Positions 25,601 through 33,687 of a stretch of 64,000 nt of DNA are shown here, in pieces; the stretch's first letter is position 1; each line of letters begins with the position of its first letter. The position numbers were made by a program, and so were the translations under genes. A model generated the notes under the pieces. It saw nothing but the letters and a program-made list of their open reading frames with translations. It ran no database searches and was not told the origin of the DNA. Source of the DNA: an uncultured Ruminococcus sp. (GTDB lineage: Bacteria; Bacillota; Clostridia; Oscillospirales; Acutalibacteraceae); assembly GCA_902794395.1 (NCBI GenBank), contig CADBHB010000007.1:1-64000 (forward strand), read 5' to 3'.

Positions 25601-27173
25601 ACCTCCGCCGCACCACGACATCTACTCTATCGAGGATCTGGCGCAGCTCATTTACGACCTCAAAAACGCCAATAAAAAGGCGCGTATCTCCGTCAAGCTC
25701 GTCTCCGAGGCGGGCGTAGGCACCGTCGCGGCGGGCGTCGCAAAGGCGGGCGCCGAGGTCATCCTCATCTCAGGCTATGACGGCGGCACGGGCGCCGCTC
25801 CCAGAAGTTCTATCTACAACGCGGGTCTGCCTTGGGAGCTGGGTCTCGCCGAGGCGCACCAGACACTCATCCTCAACGGCCTGCGCGACAAGGTCATCAT
25901 CGAGACCGACGGCAAGCTTATGACCGGCCGCGACGTCGCAATCGCCGCGATTTTGGGCGCTGAGGAATTCGGCTTTGCCACCGCTCCTTTGGTCACCTTG
26001 GGCTGTGCGATGATGCGCGTCTGCAATCTGGACAGCTGCCCCTTCGGCGTGGCTACCCAGAATCCGGAGCTGAGAAAACGCTTCGCGGGCAAGCCCGAAT
26101 ACGTGATGAACTTTATGCTGTTCATCGCGCAGGAGCTGCGTGAATACATGGCAAAGCTCGGTGTGCGCACCGTAGACGAGCTTGTCGGCAGGACCGACCT
26201 GCTCAGACAGCGCGAAGGAAACGGCAAGCTCGACCTGTCGCTGCTGCTCAACACCGACTTCGCGGGCGAAAAAATTTCCTATAACAATAAAAACAAGTTC
26301 GATTTCAAGCTTTCCGAAACGATCGACGAGCGCGTTATCGAGAAGAAGCTCAAAAAAGCGAAAACCATCGAGATCGACGTCAAGAACACCGACCGCTCCC
26401 TCGGTACCGCCTTCGGCTCCGAGCTCACCAAAAAGTACGGCGACACCCTGGCGGACGATACCTACCGCGTAGTCTGCAACGGCTCGGGCGGTCAAAGTTT
26501 CGGCGCGTTCATCCCTAAGGGCCTTACGCTGGAGCTGCGCGGCGACAGCAACGACTACTTCGGCAAGGGGCTCTCGGGCGGCAGACTCATCGTATATCCG
26601 CCCAAGGGCAGCCGCTTCAAGGCTGAGGAGAATATCATCATCGGCAACGTGGCGCTTTACGGAGCCACCGGCGGAAAAGCGTTCATCAACGGCGTGGCGG
26701 GCGAACGCTTCTGCGTCAGAAATTCCGGCGCCGCGGCTGTAGTCGAGGGCGTCGGCGAGCACGGCTGCGAGTACATGACGGGCGGCGTCGTCGTCATCCT
26801 CGGCAGGACCGGAAAGAACTTCGCGGCGGGCATGTCGGGCGGCGTGGCATACGTCCTCGACGAGCACCACCACCTCTATAAGCGGCTCAACAAGGAGCCC
26901 GTGGAGTGCTCCGAGGTGACCGAAAAGCGCGACATCGACGCGCTCAAGGCGCTCATTTCCGAGCACGTCGAGGTTACCGGCAGCGAAAAGGGCAGAAGGG
27001 TACTGGAGAACTTCGCGGACTATCTGCCCCTGTTCAAAAAGGTCATCCCGCATGACTACAAGCTTGTCACCGAAGCTATCGAAGCAAACGAAACAAGCGG
27101 TATGGACGCCGAGCAATCGAGAATAGAGGCGTTTTATCAGCTTATCCACGCAAGAGAGGAGCAGAGCGAATGA
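22635..27173 (+). CDS. gltB: Glutamate synthase (NADPH) large subunit
   Basis: Transfers the glutamine amide to 2-oxoglutarate, giving glutamate. The 1512-residue chain begins with a short propeptide; the N-terminal nucleophile is C26 in ENCGIGAVV after cleavage. The class II amidotransferase domain (LEHRAGKDAEGKTGDGVG, HNGEINTIRGN) is followed by the central domain, the FMN barrel (KSNSGEGGES, GAKPGEGGHLPG, YDGGTGAAP), the 3Fe-4S Cys cluster (CNLDSCPFGVATQ) and the GxGxG-repeat C-terminal domain. The chosen ATG has AAGGAAGG upstream; a longer in-frame extension to 22554 has no ribosome site. The stop overlaps gltD by ATGA. Confidence 0.98.
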   Translation: MEKFGSTAEGRARGSLYSEAFEHENCGIGAVVNIKGIRSHATVSNALTIVETLEHRAGKDAEGKTGDGVGILLQISHKFFSKAAKSLSIPIGSERDYAVGMFFFPQNELRRNQAKKMFEIIAEKEGLNVLGWREVPSVPSVLGTKALECMPHIMQCFIARPEGIQRGIDFDRKLYVARRFFEQSNEDTYVVSLSSRTIVYKGMFLVGDLRRFFLDLQDEDYESAIALVHSRFSTNTFPSWQKAHPNRMIVHNGEINTIRGNADKMLAREETMQSEQLMGDFDKVLPVVNPDGSDSARLDNTLEFLVMSGMELPLAVMITIPEPWDNNHAMPQKERDFYQYYATMMEPWDGPASILFSDGDVMGAVLDRNGLRPSRYYITDDDNLILSSEVGALPVAAEKIVKKERLHPGKMLLVDTVSGRLIDDEEIKMRYASRRPYGEWLDANLTRLKYMKVPNAKVEEHARPEKRRLQKAFGYTYEDIMTTILPMAQDGAEPIAAMGSDTPLAVLSKQPRPLFDYFKQSFAQVTNPPIDAIREKIVTSTTIYIGKDGNLLEEKADNCRVIKVVNPILTSTGLLKLKRMKLSGFKVAVIPTLYYKNTKLSKAIRRLFIEADKACADGANILILSDRGVDENRLAIPSLLAVSALHQHLVATKKRTSLSIVLESGEPREVHHFATLLAYGASAVNPYLVHETIHELIHDDLLDKDYYAAVNDYNDAVLHGIVKIASKMGISTLQSYQGAKNFEAIGLSKELINEYFTGTVSRIGGITLEDLEQTNDKLHTAAFDPLGLSVKADLPSRGGHKSRSGKEEHLYNPQTIHALQTATKYNNYERYKEYSRLLTDEMEPVSLRGLLDFNYADAPLPLDEIESVDSIVRRFKSGAMSYGSISQEAHEALALAMNRLGGKSNSGEGGESDERIATKGKAENRCSAIKQVASGRFGVTSAYLNSADELQIKMAQGAKPGEGGHLPGNKVYPWIAKTRHSTPGVSLISPPPHHDIYSIEDLAQLIYDLKNANKKARISVKLVSEAGVGTVAAGVAKAGAEVILISGYDGGTGAAPRSSIYNAGLPWELGLAEAHQTLILNGLRDKVIIETDGKLMTGRDVAIAAILGAEEFGFATAPLVTLGCAMMRVCNLDSCPFGVATQNPELRKRFAGKPEYVMNFMLFIAQELREYMAKLGVRTVDELVGRTDLLRQREGNGKLDLSLLLNTDFAGEKISYNNKNKFDFKLSETIDERVIEKKLKKAKTIEIDVKNTDRSLGTAFGSELTKKYGDTLADDTYRVVCNGSGGQSFGAFIPKGLTLELRGDSNDYFGKGLSGGRLIVYPPKGSRFKAEENIIIGNVALYGATGGKAFINGVAGERFCVRNSGAAAVVEGVGEHGCEYMTGGVVVILGRTGKNFAAGMSGGVAYVLDEHHHLYKRLNKEPVECSEVTEKRDIDALKALISEHVEVTGSEKGRRVLENFADYLPLFKKVIPHDYKLVTEAIEANETSGMDAEQSRIEAFYQLIHAREEQSE

Positions 27174-28639
27174 ACAACCCATTTGGATTCATGGACTACG
27201 CAAGGCAGGACGCGCCTGCGGACAGCGTGCAGGAGCGCATAAAGCATTACAACGAATTCCATAAGCCTCTCACGGAAGGCGAGCAAAAGCTCCAGGGCGA
27301 GCGCTGTATGCACTGCGGCGTGCCGTTTTGTCAGTCGGGCATGCCGATAAACGGCATGATCTCCGGCTGTCCGCTCAACAACCTCGTGCCCGAGTGGAAC
27401 TATCTTGTCAGCCTCGGCTCGTGGAAGCGGGCGTATCAGCGGCTCACACTCACCAATCCCTTTCCGGAGTTCACCTCGCGCGTCTGTCCCGCTTTGTGTG
27501 AAAAAGCCTGCACCTGCGGCGCGAACGGCGAGGCTGTGACCGTCAGAGCCAATGAGTACAGCATAATCGAAAAAGCCTATTCCGAGGGCTACGCAAAGCC
27601 CGAGCCGCCCAAGACGCGGACGGGCAAAAGGATAGCGGTCATCGGCTCGGGTCCCTCGGGACTTGCCGCCGCCGACCTGCTGAACCGCAGGGGACATTCC
27701 GTGACGGTCTACGAAAGGTCGGACCGCGCCGGCGGTCTGCTGATGTACGGTATTCCGAACATGAAGCTCGAAAAGCAGATAGTCGAGCGCAAACTGAATG
27801 TAATGAGCGAGGAGGGCGTCGTCTTTGTCACGAATACCGACGTGGGCAAAGATATTTCCGCAGAAGAATTAAAAGGGCGCTTCGACAGCATCATCCTCGC
27901 CTGCGGAGCATCACATCCGCGCGATATAAACGTGAGCGGACGTGACGCCAAGGGAATATACTTCGCGGTGGATTTCCTCCGCTCGACCACCAAGGCGCTG
28001 CTCGACAACGGCTTGCGTGAGGGCACGTATATCTCCGCTAAGGATAAGGACGTCATTGTCATCGGCGGCGGCGACACCGGCAACGACTGTGTGGGCACCT
28101 GTGTGCGCCACGGCGCCAATAGTGTGCTGCAGCTTGAAATGATGCCCAAGCTTCCCGACGAAAGGCGCGAGGACAACCCGTGGCCCGAATGGCCGAGAGT
28201 CTGCAAGACCGACTACGGTCAGGAGGAAGCGGCGGCGGTTTACGGCGCCGACCCCAGAATGTACCAAACTACCGTCAAGGAGTTCCTTAAGGACGAAAAC
28301 GGAGAGCTTCGCGGCGCTGTTCTGGTTAAGCTTGAACGCGGCAGTGACGGCAGGATGACCGCCGTTGAGGGCAGCGAAACCGAGGTAAAGGCTCAGCTTG
28401 TGCTTATAGCGGCGGGCTTCCTCGGCAGCGAGAGCTATGTGACCGAAGCCTTCGGCGTCGAGACCGACAGCCGCACAAACGTAGTTGCCGAGAAATACTC
28501 ACATCGCACCAACATCCCCAAGGTATACACCGCGGGCGATATGCACATCGGGCAGTCGCTCGTCGTCCGCGCCATCAGAGAGGGCGTGGACTGCGCAAGA
28601 GAAGTAGACGGGGATCTGATGGGATACTCAAATCTGTAA
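27170..28639 (+). CDS. gltD: Glutamate synthase small subunit
   Basis: Passes electrons from NAD(P)H via FAD and Fe-S clusters to the large subunit. The 489 residues contain the N-terminal Cys motifs ([33 protein letters not shown]), the FAD-binding [13 protein letters not shown] and the NAD(P)H-binding [11 protein letters not shown]. It is translationally coupled to gltB by a 4-base overlap. The length and domain order are typical. Confidence 0.97.
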   Translation: MNNPFGFMDYARQDAPADSVQERIKHYNEFHKPLTEGEQKLQGERCMHCGVPFCQSGMPINGMISGCPLNNLVPEWNYLVSLGSWKRAYQRLTLTNPFPEFTSRVCPALCEKACTCGANGEAVTVRANEYSIIEKAYSEGYAKPEPPKTRTGKRIAVIGSGPSGLAAADLLNRRGHSVTVYERSDRAGGLLMYGIPNMKLEKQIVERKLNVMSEEGVVFVTNTDVGKDISAEELKGRFDSIILACGASHPRDINVSGRDAKGIYFAVDFLRSTTKALLDNGLREGTYISAKDKDVIVIGGGDTGNDCVGTCVRHGANSVLQLEMMPKLPDERREDNPWPEWPRVCKTDYGQEEAAAVYGADPRMYQTTVKEFLKDENGELRGAVLVKLERGSDGRMTAVEGSETEVKAQLVLIAAGFLGSESYVTEAFGVETDSRTNVVAEKYSHRTNIPKVYTAGDMHIGQSLVVRAIREGVDCAREVDGDLMGYSNL

Positions 28640-28679
28640 TCAATATGTCATACTGAGCGGTTTTGCGGAAGGAGACAAA

Positions 28680-30284
28680 ATGACAAAATATATCTTTGTA
28701 ACCGGCGGCGTTGTTTCGGGACTCGGCAAGGGTATCACCGCCGCTTCGCTCGGCAGGCTTCTTAAGGCGCGCGGTCTGAAGGTCGCGGCGCAGAAGCTCG
28801 ACCCCTACATCAATGTCGATCCCGGCACGATGAGCCCTTACCAGCACGGCGAGGTCTACGTGACCGAGGACGGTGCCGAAACCGACCTCGACCTGGGTCA
28901 CTACGAGCGCTTTATCGACGAGGACCTTAACAAATACTCCAACCTTACCACAGGCAAGGTCTACTCAAACGTCCTTGCAAAGGAGCGCAGGGGAGAGTAT
29001 CTCGGCAAGACGGTGCAGGTCATCCCGCACGTCACCGATGAAATCAAGCGCTTCATATATTCCGTCGGAAAAAAGACCGACGCGGACGTCGTGATAACCG
29101 AGATCGGCGGCACCATAGGCGACATCGAGAGCCAGCCGTTTTTGGAGGCGATCCGCCAGGTAGGGCAGGAGGTAGGACAGGAAAACCGCCTCTACATCCA
29201 CGTTACGCTGGTGCCGTACCTGAAAGCCTCGGGCGAGCACAAAAGCAAACCCACCCAGCACTCCGTAAAGGAGATGCAGAGCTTCGGCATCTCGCCCGAC
29301 ATCATCATTTTAAGAGTTGACGAGCCTATCACGGACGAGAGCATCTTTGACAAGATAGCGCATTTCTGCAACGTGCAGAGGGACTGCGTTATAGAAAACC
29401 TAACCCTGCCCGTGCTATACGAGGCGCCGCTTATGCTTGAAAAGGCGGGCTTCTCCGACATAGTTTGCAGAAACCTTAAAATTCAAGCCAAAGCCCCCGA
29501 GCTTTCCGACTGGGAGCAGATGGTGCGGCGTATCAAGACCCGCGAAAAGACGGTGACCATCGGCTTGGTCGGCAAGTATGTAGAGCTGCACGACGCCTAT
29601 CTCTCGGTCGCGGAAGCGCTGCGGCACGCGGGCTACTTCTGCGGCGCGCAGGTGGACATCAGATGGATAGATTCCGAAACGCTCACCGCGGAAAGCCTGA
29701 AAGACGTTGACGGAATCATCGTCCCGGGCGGCTTCGGAAAGCGCGGCATCGAGGGCATGATAACCGCGGCTGAATACGCCAGAGAGAACCGCGTGCCCTA
29801 CTTCGGCATTTGCTTGGGCATGCAGGTGGCGGTGATCGAATATGCGCGTAACGTCGCAAACATCCCCAATGCCCACTCGGGCGAGTTTAAGCAGGACGCC
29901 GAAAAGGTCATAGATTTTCTGCCCGACCAGAGCAAAAGCATCGACAAGGGCGGCACGCTGCGGCTCGGCGCTTATCCCTGCGTTCTGCAGGATGACACGG
30001 TCATACGGCGCGCTTACGGCAGAGCCGACATCAGCGAGCGCCACCGTCACCGCTACGAGTTCAACAACGACTACCGCCAAGCGCTGCAACAGGCGGGCTT
30101 GACGCTCTCGGGTCTTTCGCCCGACGGCTCGTTGGTAGAAACAGTAGAGCTCAGCGACCGCGATTTCTACATCGGCGTACAGTACCACCCCGAATTCAAA
30201 TCCAGACCCAACAAGCCGCACCCGCTGTTTTCGGCGTTCATAAGGGCGTCGTTGAAAGGAGCAACCAATGAAGATAAACCGTAA
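28680..30284 (+). CDS. pyrG: CTP synthase
   Basis: Aminates UTP to CTP using glutamine. The 534-residue chain has the N-terminal synthetase domain ([50 protein letters not shown]) and a C-terminal class I glutaminase with nucleophile Cys in FGICLGMQ and the His/Glu pair in YHPEF. AAGGAG precedes the ATG. It lies 40 bases after gltD and overlaps dapL by 17 bases, so gltBD-pyrG-dapL may be one glutamine/glutamate-using operon. Confidence 0.98.
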   Translation: MTKYIFVTGGVVSGLGKGITAASLGRLLKARGLKVAAQKLDPYINVDPGTMSPYQHGEVYVTEDGAETDLDLGHYERFIDEDLNKYSNLTTGKVYSNVLAKERRGEYLGKTVQVIPHVTDEIKRFIYSVGKKTDADVVITEIGGTIGDIESQPFLEAIRQVGQEVGQENRLYIHVTLVPYLKASGEHKSKPTQHSVKEMQSFGISPDIIILRVDEPITDESIFDKIAHFCNVQRDCVIENLTLPVLYEAPLMLEKAGFSDIVCRNLKIQAKAPELSDWEQMVRRIKTREKTVTIGLVGKYVELHDAYLSVAEALRHAGYFCGAQVDIRWIDSETLTAESLKDVDGIIVPGGFGKRGIEGMITAAEYARENRVPYFGICLGMQVAVIEYARNVANIPNAHSGEFKQDAEKVIDFLPDQSKSIDKGGTLRLGAYPCVLQDDTVIRRAYGRADISERHRHRYEFNNDYRQALQQAGLTLSGLSPDGSLVETVELSDRDFYIGVQYHPEFKSRPNKPHPLFSAFIRASLKGATNEDKP

Positions 30285-31446
30285 TTTCGATAATTTAGTG
30301 CCTAACTATCTTTTTGCCGACGTCGCCCGCAAGACCAACGAATTTGCCGCCGCTCACCCCGACCGCGAGATAATCAAGCTGGGCATAGGCGACGTCACCC
30401 TGCCGCTGGCGCCCATAGTCGTCGCCGCCATGAAAAAGGGCTGCGAGGACCTGAAGTTCAAGGAGACCTTTAAGGGCTATCCCGAGTATGAGGGCTACGA
30501 CTTCGTAAGAGAGGCGATAGCGGGCTACTACAAGACCTTCGGCGTAAACGTAGCCGCGGACGAGATCTTCGTCTCGGACGGAGCAAAATCCGACTGCGGC
30601 AATCTGCCCGACATTTTTTCGCGGGACAATACGGTGCTGGTCACCGACCCTGTCTATCCCGTCTATGTCGACGCGAATATCATGGCGGGCAGGAAAATCG
30701 TCTACGCTTCCTCAAATAAAGAAAACCACTTCCTCGCCATGCCCGACGACAGCGTAAAGGCGGACATCATCTACCTCTGCTCGCCTAACAACCCCACGGG
30801 CGCCGCCTACAGCGCCGAACAGCTCAAGCTCTGGATAGACTACGCGCTGAAAAACGACGCGGTCATCCTCTACGACGCGGCGTATGAGGCGTTCATCGAG
30901 GACGACAGCCCCCGCTCCATCTTTGCGATAGACGGCGCGAGAGAGTGCGCCATAGAGCTTTGCTCGCTCTCTAAGACCGCCGGCTTTACGGGCACGCGCT
31001 GCGGCTACACGGTCATCCCCAAGGAGCTAAAGCGCGACGGTCACGGCCTGCGCGACCTCTGGTACCGCCGCCAGGCTACCAAGTTCAACGGTGTTTCGTG
31101 GCCTGTACAGTGCGCCGCCGCCGAGGTTTTCAGCAACGAGGGCTTGAACCAGATACGCGAAAACCTTGAGTATTACAAGCAGAACGCCAAGATCATCAGC
31201 CAAGCGCTCGACTCGCTCGGCATTTACTACACGGGCGGCAAAAACGCGCCCTACATCTGGATGGAATGTCCCAACGGCATGGGCAGCTGGGAATTTTTCG
31301 ATCATCTTTTGCAGAACGCCGCGGTCGTCGGCACGCCCGGCGAGGGCTTCGGCGAAAACGGCAGGGGTTATTTCCGCTTGACCTCCTTCAATTCCCGCGA
31401 AAAAACTCAGGAAGCGGTGGAGCGCATAGGCGCCTTGCTGGGATAA
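30268..31446 (+). CDS. dapL: LL-diaminopimelate aminotransferase
   Basis: Converts tetrahydrodipicolinate to LL-diaminopimelate in one step with glutamate, for lysine and peptidoglycan. The 392-residue fold type I PLP enzyme shows [48 protein letters not shown] and the cofactor Lys in [15 protein letters not shown], all typical of DapL. The AAAGGAG ribosome site is inside the end of pyrG. The glutamate donor links it to the preceding gltBD genes. Confidence 0.95.
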   Translation: MKINRNFDNLVPNYLFADVARKTNEFAAAHPDREIIKLGIGDVTLPLAPIVVAAMKKGCEDLKFKETFKGYPEYEGYDFVREAIAGYYKTFGVNVAADEIFVSDGAKSDCGNLPDIFSRDNTVLVTDPVYPVYVDANIMAGRKIVYASSNKENHFLAMPDDSVKADIIYLCSPNNPTGAAYSAEQLKLWIDYALKNDAVILYDAAYEAFIEDDSPRSIFAIDGARECAIELCSLSKTAGFTGTRCGYTVIPKELKRDGHGLRDLWYRRQATKFNGVSWPVQCAAAEVFSNEGLNQIRENLEYYKQNAKIISQALDSLGIYYTGGKNAPYIWMECPNGMGSWEFFDHLLQNAAVVGTPGEGFGENGRGYFRLTSFNSREKTQEAVERIGALLG

Positions 31447-31464
31447 GTCGATCGCTTTCGGTGA

Positions 31465-31493
31465 TTGACACGGTGCGGCGCAGGTGATATACT
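31465..31493 (+). promoter_or_regulatory. Promoter of the small ion-channel gene
   Basis: TTGACA (31465-31470), 17-bp spacer, TATACT (31488-31493). It rules out an in-frame GTG at 31484 as the start codon. Confidence 0.8.
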
Positions 31494-31519
31494 GTGATTT
31501 GAAAGGGCAGGGGATCACT

Positions 31520-31945
31520 ATGAGAAAACAAAGGCGCCGCCTGCTGCGCAAGGCGTTCCAAACCGCCGGCGCGGACAAAATCATAGGCGGATACATGATC
31601 TGGTTTTTTGCTTCGGCACTCATCATTTGGATACGGGAGCCGCACATAAACAGCTATGCCGACAGCCTGTGGTTCTGCTTTGCTTCGGCTACCTCTATAG
31701 GCTACGGCGACCGCATCGCGGTCACCCTTATCGGCAGACTTACTACGGTGGTGCTCACCATCTATTCCATCGCGGTCATCGCTATCTTCACGGCGGTCAT
31801 CGTCAGCTTCTTTAACGAAGTGTCGGGTTTTCGCGCAAGCGACAGCGCGCGCGAGTTCATCGACGAGCTCGAGCATCTGCCCGAACTGTCAAAGGAGGAG
31901 CTGGAGGATCTTTCGCGCAGGGTGAAGGAGTATACAAAAAAATGA
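31520..31945 (+). CDS. Minimal two-helix ion channel (K+ channel-like)
   Basis: A 141-residue protein with a basic N-terminus, a first helix (GGYMIWFFASALIIWI), a pore loop with the selectivity filter TSIGYGD, a second helix (VVLTIYSIAVIAIFTAVIV) and a short acidic cytoplasmic tail. This is the two-membrane-segment K+ channel plan, without RCK or voltage-sensor domains. AGGGGAT precedes the ATG. The gene is monocistronic, with its own promoter and terminator. GYGD strongly suggests K+ selectivity; gating is unknown. Confidence 0.88.
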   Translation: MRKQRRRLLRKAFQTAGADKIIGGYMIWFFASALIIWIREPHINSYADSLWFCFASATSIGYGDRIAVTLIGRLTTVVLTIYSIAVIAIFTAVIVSFFNEVSGFRASDSAREFIDELEHLPELSKEELEDLSRRVKEYTKK

Positions 31946-31946
31946 T

Positions 31947-31979
31947 ACGGCAGGAGAACGGCTTTTCCTGCCGTTTTTC
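31947..31979 (+). terminator. Terminator of the ion-channel gene
   Basis: ACGGCAGGA/TCCTGCCGT stem followed by TTTTTCTTTT. Confidence 0.88.
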
Positions 31980-32021
31980 TTTTGCTGCGGGCGATTTGCC
32001 TAAAATTACCGTCTGAGTGTA

Positions 32022-32050
32022 TTGCTTTTTGTCGGAAAATGTGGTATGAT
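32022..32050 (+). promoter_or_regulatory. Promoter of the dockerin-repeat protein gene
   Basis: TTGCTT (32022-32027), 17-bp spacer, TATGAT (32045-32050), giving a leader of about 75 bases. Confidence 0.6.
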
Positions 32051-32130
32051 GAAAACGTAAGGGAAGCGGTGAAATCTTTACTGCTTTACGCCGATCTTCT
32101 CGGTTTTATTTACGAACGGAGGTAACCACG

Positions 32131-33453
32131 ATGAAACGCATTTTATCTTTTACGCTCTGTCTGCTGCTCTGCGCGGTAATGTTTACTTTGCCGGTCAGCG
32201 CGGTTGAAAAGGTGACCATCACCTATGACCTTATGTATAACGGACTGACAATGACCGAGACCATCAACAAGGGCTCTGTGCCCTGGACCGAGCAGCCCGA
32301 GCGCGAGGGCTATGAGTTTTTCGGCTACTACGCCGACCCCGCCTGCACACAGCCGTATGATATAGGTGCGCCGCAGTACCAAGATGTGACTGTTTATGTG
32401 CGCTGGGTAGCTGAGGAGGATATAATTTATATCAGTTTATATCTCCACCCGGACGACGAAGACCCCGTTGCGTCGGCTTCCGGCGTTAAGGGAGAGGCGT
32501 ACGGTCAGCCCGTTGAGCCCGCCGTACAGGGTATGGTGTTCGCGGGCTGGTATCTCAACAAAGCCTGCTCAGTCGCCTATAATCCCACTCAGAATCTATA
32601 CAATGACACTGACCTCTATGCCTGCTTTGTTTCGTCGCAAAGCGAGGTAACGGGCTACAACGTCTTTGACAGCCCCGACGCCGACTATCCTGTTGTCGGC
32701 GGCTACATCCGCCGCGGCGGATATATGTTCATCCCCAACGACCCCGACATGGGTGAAGACGAGCTGCTTTTGGGCTGGTACACCGACCGTGAGCTGACCA
32801 CGCCCTTCAACGCCGCTCAGCCCGTGACTTCGGAGTTCATCTCGCTTTATCCCAAGGTAGTCAGCGAGGACGACGTCTACTGGATCGGCTTGTATCTTAA
32901 CGCTCAGGATGAATACCCCATCAGCTACGGATGTAACGAAAAGGGCAGCCCTATCCCGCAGCCCGATGATCCCGGCAGGGATGATTTTACCTTCGGCGGC
33001 TGGTATTTTGACAGCGCCCTAACTCAGCCTGCTGATTTCAGCACGCCTTGGTACACCGATGCGTCGCTCTATCCCCGCTGGGACGCGGTGCACAACCATA
33101 CGCTTACGGAGATAGCCGAGGTACCCGCTACCGCCGTCACCGACGGTTACCAGTCCTATCTGGTCTGCGACGTCTGCGGCAAGCGGTTTTACAACATGGC
33201 TTCCGCGCTTATCGAGGTCGAAGACCCAGAAAGCCTGGTCATACCCGCCACAGGTCCCTTCCTTACGGGTGACGCCAACGGCGACGGAAAGGTAAACGTG
33301 AACGACGTCACCGACATCCAGCGTTTTCTGGCTCAGGTAGAGTGCCCGCGCTTCTGCCGCGCCGCCGCCAATGTGATTTCCACCGACGGGCTGAACATCT
33401 CGGACGTCACGAAGATACAGCGCTACCTCGCTGAGTTTATTACAAGCTTATGA
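32131..33453 (+). CDS. Secreted InlB-type repeat protein with C-terminal dockerin-like module
   Basis: A 440-residue exported protein. A signal peptide (MKRILSFTLCLLLCAVMFTL..SA) is followed by about four repeats of the Listeria-Bacteroides/InlB B type, each with an YxxxxGxxxPxP...GYxFxGWYxDxxxTxPxD pattern, then a Cys-pair segment (YLVCDVCGKRFYN) and a type I dockerin-like module (GDANGDGKVNVNDVTDIQRF and a second loop DGLNISDVTKIQRYL). There is no LPXTG, so attachment would be via the dockerin if a cohesin partner exists. CGGAGG lies ahead of the ATG. The role is unknown; adhesion or cell-surface display is a reasonable guess. Confidence 0.88.
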   Translation: MKRILSFTLCLLLCAVMFTLPVSAVEKVTITYDLMYNGLTMTETINKGSVPWTEQPEREGYEFFGYYADPACTQPYDIGAPQYQDVTVYVRWVAEEDIIYISLYLHPDDEDPVASASGVKGEAYGQPVEPAVQGMVFAGWYLNKACSVAYNPTQNLYNDTDLYACFVSSQSEVTGYNVFDSPDADYPVVGGYIRRGGYMFIPNDPDMGEDELLLGWYTDRELTTPFNAAQPVTSEFISLYPKVVSEDDVYWIGLYLNAQDEYPISYGCNEKGSPIPQPDDPGRDDFTFGGWYFDSALTQPADFSTPWYTDASLYPRWDAVHNHTLTEIAEVPATAVTDGYQSYLVCDVCGKRFYNMASALIEVEDPESLVIPATGPFLTGDANGDGKVNVNDVTDIQRFLAQVECPRFCRAAANVISTDGLNISDVTKIQRYLAEFITSL

Positions 33454-33457
33454 TTCT

Positions 33458-33487
33458 TTGGGGTCGGTTTTCCGACCCCAAGCTTTA
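33458..33487 (+). terminator. Terminator after the dockerin-repeat gene
   Basis: TTGGGGTCGG/CCGACCCCAA stem with a TTTT loop and a short T-tract. Confidence 0.8.
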
Positions 33488-33529
33488 TAAATAGACAATA
33501 AAACATTATCGAAATATTGATAATTGTTG

Positions 33530-33558
33530 TTGATTTTATCCTCAAAATATGATATAAT
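33530..33558 (+). promoter_or_regulatory. Promoter of the peptide/PqqD operon
   Basis: TTGATT (33530-33535), 17-bp spacer, TATAAT (33553-33558), upstream of the large secreted protein that heads the operon. Confidence 0.78.
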
Positions 33559-33579
33559 AAATCAAATAGACTATCGTAT

Positions 33580-33610
33580 AGGCAACACCGCATCACCTGC
33601 GGTATTGCCT
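33580..33610 (+). promoter_or_regulatory. Hairpin at the 5' end of the operon leader
   Basis: AGGCAACACCGCA pairs with TGCGGTATTGCCT (one mismatch) around a TCACC loop, starting about 14 bases after the predicted +1. A TTTGTTTT tract follows after a short gap, so it may attenuate or stabilise the message. Confidence 0.55.
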
Positions 33611-33687
33611 TAAGGTTTGTTTTAATAAGCGTGTAAAATGTGTTTGCGTCGCCCCCTGAAACACGCAAAATGTTTGGAGGAACGATT

